A stretch of 35,480 nucleotides of DNA from a virus: positions 1-35,480 of the IMG/VR virus record IMGVR_UViG_3300018914_000006. The stretch is one strand, 5' to 3'. Position 1 is the stretch's first letter. Each line of letters opens with the position of its first letter. Under the pieces are notes generated by a model. The model saw nothing but the letters and a program-made list of their open reading frames with translations. It was not told the origin of the DNA and searched no databases. Position numbers and translations under genes: made by a program. This document shows, piece after piece, positions 30,532 to 35,480 of this stretch.

Positions 30532-31199
30532 TGGCGACCGACTTCACGGGGTACCAGCAGGCGCTCGTCAGGGGCGTCGGAGGGTTCTCGGGCCCGAAGG
30601 CCCAGATGTGGATCGGCTTCACCGGCCGGTACAAGGACGAGGAGCTCGACAAGCTTCGGCAGTGGCGCATGGAGCGCTACCCAGCCGACTGCGGCGAGGA
30701 TGCCCTCCCGCTGGTCGGCTCAACGTTCGACCTAGAGCGCCTCGATGGCGAGTCTACGGCGGACTACCGGACGCGCCTCACCGAGGCGTGGGACCAGGTC
30801 CATAGCTTCGCTGGTTCCGCACAGTCGATCGTGACCAACCTACTCGCCCTTGGCGCGACGTCGGTGTCCTTCATCGAGCAGTGGGAGTCGGGCGGCGGCG
30901 ACCCGGCCAACTACTCGTACCTGAGGGTCCTCGTCGACTTCCCCAGCTTCGCACCGACTCTGCTCGGAGGCGGAACGGTCCTCGGCGGCGGGACGAAGCT
31001 CGGCGGCAACATCCCCCGCGTCAAGTTGCGCGAGGCGGTTCGCATCATTCACAAGTACCGGTCGGCGCATTCGCTCCCGATCGAGCTCCACCTGCGGGAC
31101 CAGTCGCCCCCGACGGCGACCATCGTGATCCCTCTCAAGCGCCTGCTCGGCCAGATGAAACTCGGCCGGCAGAAGCTGGGCGCGTTCGAGGAGTTCTGA
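30531..31199 (+). CDS. Tail protein, gpI / Mu gp48-like by position
   Basis: 222 residues following gpJ, as gpI-type proteins do. Helical N-terminus with FDLERLDGESTADYRTRLTEAWDQVHSFAGSAQSIVTNLLALGATSV, a pattern used by these proteins to bind gpJ. The middle has a Gly-rich repeat (LLGGGTVLGGGTKLGG) and the last 60 residues are basic (IPLKRLLGQMKLGRQKLGAF). Function as tail-fibre attachment is inferred from order. TGATG overlap. Confidence 0.65.
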   Translation: MATDFTGYQQALVRGVGGFSGPKAQMWIGFTGRYKDEELDKLRQWRMERYPADCGEDALPLVGSTFDLERLDGESTADYRTRLTEAWDQVHSFAGSAQSIVTNLLALGATSVSFIEQWESGGGDPANYSYLRVLVDFPSFAPTLLGGGTVLGGGTKLGGNIPRVKLREAVRIIHKYRSAHSLPIELHLRDQSPPTATIVIPLKRLLGQMKLGRQKLGAFEEF

Positions 31200-31202
31200 C
31201 CC

Positions 31203-31706
31203 ATGTCGAATATCGAGTCGCCCGACAACAGGTTTCATCAGGGTCCGTTCCTCATCCTCGAGGACCTCGACGACCTCAATGAGGAGAACCTCTACAAGAG
31301 CGCCGACTCGGACAAGGGTCTGCTGAGGAAGATCCTGGACTCGCTCAGGTATCTGCACACGCGGTCGCCCCAGTGCTTCTCGGTCCGCACCGACGGGGCC
31401 GGAGCGGTCTCGCTCCAGCGGCGCACGCCCACCGTCAACGGGTCGACTCAGTTCCTCACTGCTGGGTTCAACGGGACCAGCGCAGTTAGGTTCACGCTGA
31501 CGACTGCCGCAGCGTCGGTTGACGACATGCTCGTGTTCGTGTCCATCAACGGCACCGTCGATTGGTTCCCACGGCACAACAAGCTCAACACCTCGACGAT
31601 CGACGTGTCGTTCTACGACGTCTCGGTGCCAGGCGCAGTCGACCCGACGGCCAACATCATTGACTTCGACCTCATCATCTTCCCGAACCTCGCGGGGATG
31701 ACGTGA
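31203..31706 (+). CDS. Tail-associated protein, 167 aa
   Basis: No family recognised. N-terminal charged helix (PDNRFHQGPFLILEDLDDLNEENLYKSADSDKGLLRKILDSLRYL) then beta-rich sequence (CFSVRTDGAGAVSLQRRTPTVNGSTQFLTAGFNGTSAVRFTLTT). Lies between gpI and the tail fibre; a fibre connector or collar protein is possible. Confidence 0.5.
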   Translation: MSNIESPDNRFHQGPFLILEDLDDLNEENLYKSADSDKGLLRKILDSLRYLHTRSPQCFSVRTDGAGAVSLQRRTPTVNGSTQFLTAGFNGTSAVRFTLTTAAASVDDMLVFVSINGTVDWFPRHNKLNTSTIDVSFYDVSVPGAVDPTANIIDFDLIIFPNLAGMT

Positions 31707-33706
31707 GCTACAATACCGTCCTCGCCGCTCGCAACGCCGCGCGACTCGCGGCGTGGAAGGACCCGGTCCTCATCGCCGTCGCGTCGGCCGATGTCGACCC
31801 GGTCGGCGAGCAGACGCTCCAAGGTGTCGGTCTATTCGTCGGTGACGCCGTACTCATTACGGACGGCGCGGAGGGTGGCATCCGCATCGTGCAGTCCGGC
31901 GCATGGGCACGTCGCGAGGACGCGCTCAAGGTCGGCCACCTAAGGCAGGGCACGACCGTTCGTGTTCTAGCGGGAACGAACGCCGGCGTTTGGAAGCTGA
32001 ACACTGCCGGCACGGTCGAGCCTGGCGTTACGTCGCAGACGTGGAGCCTTGACGCAGGTGGTGGTGGTGGCGGCGGCGCCCTACCGTCTAACGCGGTTCC
32101 GTCATCTGTCGGCGCCGCTGGTACGCCTGGCGTCGCCGCGACCTACTCGCGCTCGGACCACGTTCACCCGCACGGCGCGCTTGCGGGCGGGAACATGCAC
32201 GCGGTCGTCATCGCGGGTGGTGCGAACGGGTTCATGTCCGGTACGGACAAGACGAAGCTGGACGGCATCGCCGCTGGAGCGACGAACGACACTGCCCAGC
32301 TTGCCACGATCACGAGCGGCCTTTCGTATCTCCAGAACTATGCGATGGCCCTCTACAACGCGGCGATCGATTGGGGCATCGCGCAGGTGTGGATTGATCT
32401 GACGAACGTCGTCCCGATGACGGCGTCGACGGTGCTCCCGTTCGAGATCTTGATCGAGGTCGATTCGCCGGACGTCATCAACACCACACCGGAGAACTCT
32501 CGGAGCGCCGTTCACGAGACCCTCATTGTCCGTGTGCTGGTCCTCCGCAACGGCGCCAGCGTTGCAACCTTTCACGTCGAGGGCGGCGGGTCCGCCTCGT
32601 GGACCATCGGTGCGGGCGGGCTCCTCGCTGGCATCCAGGCCCAACTCGTCGACGTGTCGGGCGCGTGGAAACTGCAGGTTCGGCGCGCGGCCTCGGGCGG
32701 TGGGTTCACCGGAACCACGCAGGTCCGCGCCTCAATCCGGCCGATCGGCGCGGCGGTGCCGTGGACTGCGGACACGTCGCCGACGTTCCAGGTCATCGGC
32801 GCGAGCGTGGGTTCGGCGTACACGTTCGGTGACGGCCTCGTCGAGTCGGGCGGAGACGTCGACATCGACCTGACGGACACGACGGTGTTCGCGCCGGCCG
32901 CGGCGACCGCGTCTCGCGTGCCGGTGCTCGACGCCTCGGCTCGCCTCGTCGCGGCCGGTCTCATCCGCACGTCGGCCGACGTCACCATCTCGACGACGAC
33001 CAGCGGCAACATCGCGGTCACCTCGGTCGGCACGCTGACGCTGACCGGCACGGCGCTCGCGGCGAACTACTCGACGTCCTTCGTTGCCACGGGCGCGCGG
33101 CCGTCCACCGACGTCCGTCCGCCGCCGTTCCATGTGGTCGTCGGTCGCGCCACGACGCTGGCGTCGGGGTCGACTACCGCGGCGAACAAGCCCGGCCCGC
33201 ACGCCGCCATCGCTCTCGGACGCGGGCAGACGGAAGGCACCGACGAGCCGGGGTCGCTCTTCATCGGACTGGGTAACCGCGTCGGCAGCAGCATCGCCGG
33301 CGGCGTCATCTTCGGGGACGGTGCCGAGGTCGGCACGCCCGGGACGGACGCTTACCGACCCTTCACGACCGAGCTGTGTCGCTTCCGCACCTTCGGCGGG
33401 GAGTTCGGCATCGACGCCGGATACCTGTTCCTACGTTCGACTCTCGGCGGCGTGACTGTTCGTTCTGCCGGCGCCATCGACATGCAGATCGGCGTCACGT
33501 CGAAGACGAACATCACGTCGTCGACGACGACTATCGAGAACACGAACGTCAAGCTCGGGTCGACCGGCGGCAACGTCGGCTTCTACGGCGCCACGGCCGC
33601 GGCGAAGCCGGCCATTACGGGCTCTCGCGGAGGCAACGCGGCGCTCGCCTCGCTGCTGACGGCGCTGGCCACGCTCGGACTCATCACCGACTCCACCACC
33701 GCGTGA
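31703..33706 (+). CDS. Tail fibre / receptor-binding protein
   Basis: 667 residues of Gly/Ser/Thr/Ala-rich beta repeat. Residues 1-115 (VLAARNAARLAAWKDPVLIAVASADVDPVGEQTLQGVGLFVGDAVLITDGAEGGIRIVQSGAWARREDALK) are an adhesin-type head domain. The AATYSRSDHVHPHG motif (His-x-His) is the metal-binding repeat of T4 gp12-like fibres, and GFMSGTDKTKLDGIAAGAT is a common phage fibre repeat. The rest (about 370-667) is a long series of beta strands likely forming a trimer shaft and tip that recognise the host surface. GTG overlap with the previous gene. No assembly chaperone domain of its own is clear. Confidence 0.85.
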   Translation: MSYNTVLAARNAARLAAWKDPVLIAVASADVDPVGEQTLQGVGLFVGDAVLITDGAEGGIRIVQSGAWARREDALKVGHLRQGTTVRVLAGTNAGVWKLNTAGTVEPGVTSQTWSLDAGGGGGGGALPSNAVPSSVGAAGTPGVAATYSRSDHVHPHGALAGGNMHAVVIAGGANGFMSGTDKTKLDGIAAGATNDTAQLATITSGLSYLQNYAMALYNAAIDWGIAQVWIDLTNVVPMTASTVLPFEILIEVDSPDVINTTPENSRSAVHETLIVRVLVLRNGASVATFHVEGGGSASWTIGAGGLLAGIQAQLVDVSGAWKLQVRRAASGGGFTGTTQVRASIRPIGAAVPWTADTSPTFQVIGASVGSAYTFGDGLVESGGDVDIDLTDTTVFAPAAATASRVPVLDASARLVAAGLIRTSADVTISTTTSGNIAVTSVGTLTLTGTALAANYSTSFVATGARPSTDVRPPPFHVVVGRATTLASGSTTAANKPGPHAAIALGRGQTEGTDEPGSLFIGLGNRVGSSIAGGVIFGDGAEVGTPGTDAYRPFTTELCRFRTFGGEFGIDAGYLFLRSTLGGVTVRSAGAIDMQIGVTSKTNITSSTTTIENTNVKLGSTGGNVGFYGATAAAKPAITGSRGGNAALASLLTALATLGLITDSTTA

Positions 33707-33714
33707 GGTGACCC

Positions 33715-34032
33715 ATGGCTGCTCCCCGTCTCGGCTACCTCGTCCACACCGGCACCTTGCCGCCGATCCTCGTGCTCTCGGAACGAGACGCGAAAACGTA
33801 CCCGGGTCGACTCGGCCACCACTCGGTGGTCATCCACCGCGGCGATAACGGCACGGCCGACTTGCCGCAGTACTACCTCCTCGACCCGTCGCGGCACCCG
33901 TTCCCGGAGTCGCAGCCGCTCGTCTTCGACAAGCTTGCCGCGGACGCTCGAAAGGCGCTGCGTGACACCGCGTTGGCGAAGCTTACGCAGGCGGAGCGAG
34001 AGGCACTCGTCGGCGCGGGCAACGACACGTGA
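33715..34032 (+). CDS. Hypothetical protein after tail fibre, 105 aa
   Basis: No family recognised. Compact: GYLVHTGTLPPILVLSERDAKTYPGRLGHHSVVIHRGDNGTADLPQYYLLD, then a charged C-terminal helix (FDKLAADARKALRDTALAKLTQAEREAL). Position directly after the fibre gene suggests a fibre assembly or capping role, unproven. GAGGTG ribosome site eight bases after the fibre stop. Confidence 0.5.
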   Translation: MAAPRLGYLVHTGTLPPILVLSERDAKTYPGRLGHHSVVIHRGDNGTADLPQYYLLDPSRHPFPESQPLVFDKLAADARKALRDTALAKLTQAEREALVGAGNDT

Positions 34033-34044
34033 TCCGGGGCCGTC

Positions 34045-34524
34045 GTGGCTGACCCGTACTTCAAGGTCGTAAACAACCGCATTCAGTGGATCGATGCGGA
34101 CGAGGTCGCGCATGACGTGATGCTCGGCGAGCGTGTGACGGCTTCCAGGGTCGGCGTGCTCGACATTCTCCAGGGCTCCGGTGCGGTGGCACTCGCGGCT
34201 GCTGCTGCGACGGTGACGCTCATCGAGTGGCCCGAGCCAGCGACCGCCGGGACCTACCGTCTTGCTGCCGTCGTCGCCATCGACGCCGCCGCGACGTCCG
34301 GCATGTGGAGCGTCTTCGCCAACATTCGGAAGATTGGGACCGCCGCACCCGTCGTCATCGGCACGCGACGGCTTGAGGTGGACGGCGTCAGCGCCTCGTT
34401 CGCCTTCGCGGCGCCGACCGTCGCAGTCGTGAACAGGAAGATTCAGCTGAACGTGGCCAGCATCGCGGCGGCCACGGCAACCGCCTACGCCTACGACTGC
34501 CGTCTCCGAAAGGTGAGCTCGTGA
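34045..34524 (+). CDS. Hypothetical tail-region protein, 159 aa
   Basis: No family recognised. Beta-rich and alanine-rich (GAVALAAAAATVTLIEWPEPATAGTYRLAAVVAIDAAATSGMWSVFANIRKIG... ATATAYAYDCRLRKV). Could be a virion surface or fibre-tip accessory protein. GTG start after a short gap; stop overlaps the next GTG. Confidence 0.45.
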   Translation: MADPYFKVVNNRIQWIDADEVAHDVMLGERVTASRVGVLDILQGSGAVALAAAAATVTLIEWPEPATAGTYRLAAVVAIDAAATSGMWSVFANIRKIGTAAPVVIGTRRLEVDGVSASFAFAAPTVAVVNRKIQLNVASIAAATATAYAYDCRLRKVSS

Positions 34525-34928
34525 CCCTGTTCATGCAGGCGGCCGAGACCTCCGGCGCGATCCTCGCGCAGTGGGGCGCGCCAGGCGCCATCATCCTCGT
34601 CCAGTTCGGCGCCATCTTCTGGCTTGCCAAGCAGCTACTCGCGTCGAACGACAAGATCGTCGACGCGATGCGCGTCGGCATGACGTCGAAGGAAACGAGC
34701 GACGAGAAAAACCGCGTCGCACTCGCCGAGCAGACGAAGGCCATCCTCGCCAGCACGAAGGCATCCGAGGAGCAGACCGCTGCCATCCGTGAGTTGAAGG
34801 CGACCGGCGGCGCGCAGACCGCCGCCATCGACCGCATTAACGAGAGCGTCACCGGCATCATCAAGGATGCGCTCGCGAGGCGGTCCGCTGCCTCTTCACA
34901 GCACATCCAGGCGGTGAAGGCGCCATGA
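34521..34928 (+). CDS. Single-span membrane protein, holin-like candidate
   Basis: 135 residues. About residues 19-40 (GAPGAIILVQFGAIFWLAKQLL) form one transmembrane helix, followed by a long charged coiled coil (DEKNRVALAEQTKAILASTKASEEQTAAIRELKATGG). One-span holins or phage membrane-linked coiled-coil proteins look like this. Located where lysis genes usually lie after the tail fibre, but no endolysin is seen before the window ends. GTG start overlaps the previous stop. Confidence 0.5.
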   Translation: MTLFMQAAETSGAILAQWGAPGAIILVQFGAIFWLAKQLLASNDKIVDAMRVGMTSKETSDEKNRVALAEQTKAILASTKASEEQTAAIRELKATGGAQTAAIDRINESVTGIIKDALARRSAASSQHIQAVKAP

Positions 34929-35167
34929 GCCGGCGAGGCTTCTTCGACCGTCTGTTGGGCCGCGAGGTCGACCGGGTCCACGACCAGTTCGTCGAGACGA
35001 TGAAGCCGAAGCCCGCCGATGAGGTGGAGGCCGCCATCGCCGAAGCGCTCGCTCTCATCGAAGAAGAGCGACGGAAGAAGGCTGCGCAGCGCGCTGGCCG
35101 AAAGCTCACGCCGCCGGTGCCAGTGCCGAGGCCGGCGCGCATCCCCAGCATCCCCGAGGACATGTGA
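34925..35167 (+). CDS. Hypothetical protein between two membrane proteins, 80 aa
   Basis: No family recognised. Basic start (MSRRGFFDRLLGREVDRVHDQFVETMKPK), an acidic helix (DEVEAAIAEALALIEEERRKK), a Pro-rich end (RKLTPPVPVPRPARIPSIPEDM). ATGA overlap with the previous gene, TGATG with the next. Confidence 0.5.
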   Translation: MSRRGFFDRLLGREVDRVHDQFVETMKPKPADEVEAAIAEALALIEEERRKKAAQRAGRKLTPPVPVPRPARIPSIPEDM

Positions 35168-35480
35168 TGGACCAGCAACTGAAAAGCGATCCGCCGACGT
35201 CCACCTCGACGTCGCTCGACAAGATCGGCAGGTCGCTCGAGAAGGTCGGCGACCGCTTCCACCACTTCTCGGATTGGTTGAAGCGGTGGGCGACCGTCGG
35301 GGCGCTGGCGATTGCGTGCACGCTGGCGATCCAGGTGTGGCTCGTGACGAAGAGCCGCGCGAACGCTGAGCGTCTTGCCGAGCTCGCCGCGTCACAGGTG
35401 GCCCAGCAGGCGGAGCTTCGCGAGATCGGCCAGACGACGCAGGAGACCAGGGTCGTGGTCGAGGAGGCGAAGGCCGAGGT
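35167..35480 (+). CDS. Membrane protein with coiled coil, 3' end cut by window edge
   Basis: The frame runs open to the last base, 104 codons so far. After a charged start (MDQQLKSDPPTSTSTSLDKIGRSLEKVGDRFHHFSDWLKRW) there is one transmembrane helix (WATVGALAIACTLAIQVWLV, about residues 43-62) and a helix of A/E/Q/R residues. Short N-in coiled-coil membrane proteins with this design include holins and Rz-like spanin subunits. With the membrane protein at 34521-34928 it may form the lysis set. ATG follows the preceding stop by one-base overlap. Confidence 0.5.
   Translation, partial: MDQQLKSDPPTSTSTSLDKIGRSLEKVGDRFHHFSDWLKRWATVGALAIACTLAIQVWLVTKSRANAERLAELAASQVAQQAELREIGQTTQETRVVVEEAKAE

Overview
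The window is part of a tailed-phage genome or prophage with a contractile tail (myovirus type). The DNA is strongly GC-rich, with G or C at most third codon positions. Nearly every gene is on the + strand and most join their neighbour by a 1- to 4-base stop/start overlap (ATGA, GTGA, TTGA, TGATG), so long translationally coupled operons are likely. The one minus-strand gene encodes a lipoprotein with a long Ser/Thr/Gly/Ala-rich linker after the lipobox and a cysteine-rich domain. That architecture is typical of Myxococcota (Polyangia-type) surface lipoproteins, so a myxobacterial host is my best inference; nothing else in the window fixes the host. No integrase, attachment site, rRNA or tRNA was recognised, so lytic or temperate lifestyle stays open.

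Left part (1-11.4 kb), DNA metabolism and accessory genes. In order: a C5 cytosine methyltransferase cut by the left edge, a RusA-like resolvase lacking a catalytic lysine, a small HTH protein preceded by overlapping inverted repeats, a GIY-YIG protein, a replication initiator-like protein with iteron-like internal DNA repeats and a (GAGCAG)6 tract, a DnaB-type helicase, a stand-alone CHC2 zinc-finger primase domain, and a SLOG/DprA-like protein. A possible small terminase or HTH protein and many tiny ORFs follow, several Cys-rich, then a MazG-like pyrophosphohydrolase and a dihydrofolate reductase.

Middle (11.4-15.2 kb), packaging and switch-like region. The large terminase is followed by a ribbon-helix-helix protein, two unknown proteins and a small excisionase/MerR-like HTH protein, and then the opposing lipoprotein gene. 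The lipoprotein and HTH genes share their stop codons in one CTAG. The 216-base divergent gap at 15032-15247 is the largest non-coding stretch and should hold promoters for the lipoprotein and the late operon.

Right part (15.2-35.5 kb), the late structural operon in classic order. It has a Mu gp29-type portal, an HK97-type prohead protease with a nested scaffold start, decoration protein, major capsid protein and head-tail adaptors. Next come tail completion/terminator, sheath and tube proteins, then tail assembly chaperones joined by a lambda-like -1 frameshift (GGGAAAG), the tape measure, a hub protein with a peptidoglycan-binding domain, baseplate hub, gp25-like wedge, gpJ, a gpI-like protein and tail fibre. 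Small proteins and two single-span membrane proteins (holin/lysis candidates) end the window. The major capsid, sheath and tube genes each have their own leader containing hairpins, unlike the overlapped genes around them, which suggests separate control of the most abundant proteins.
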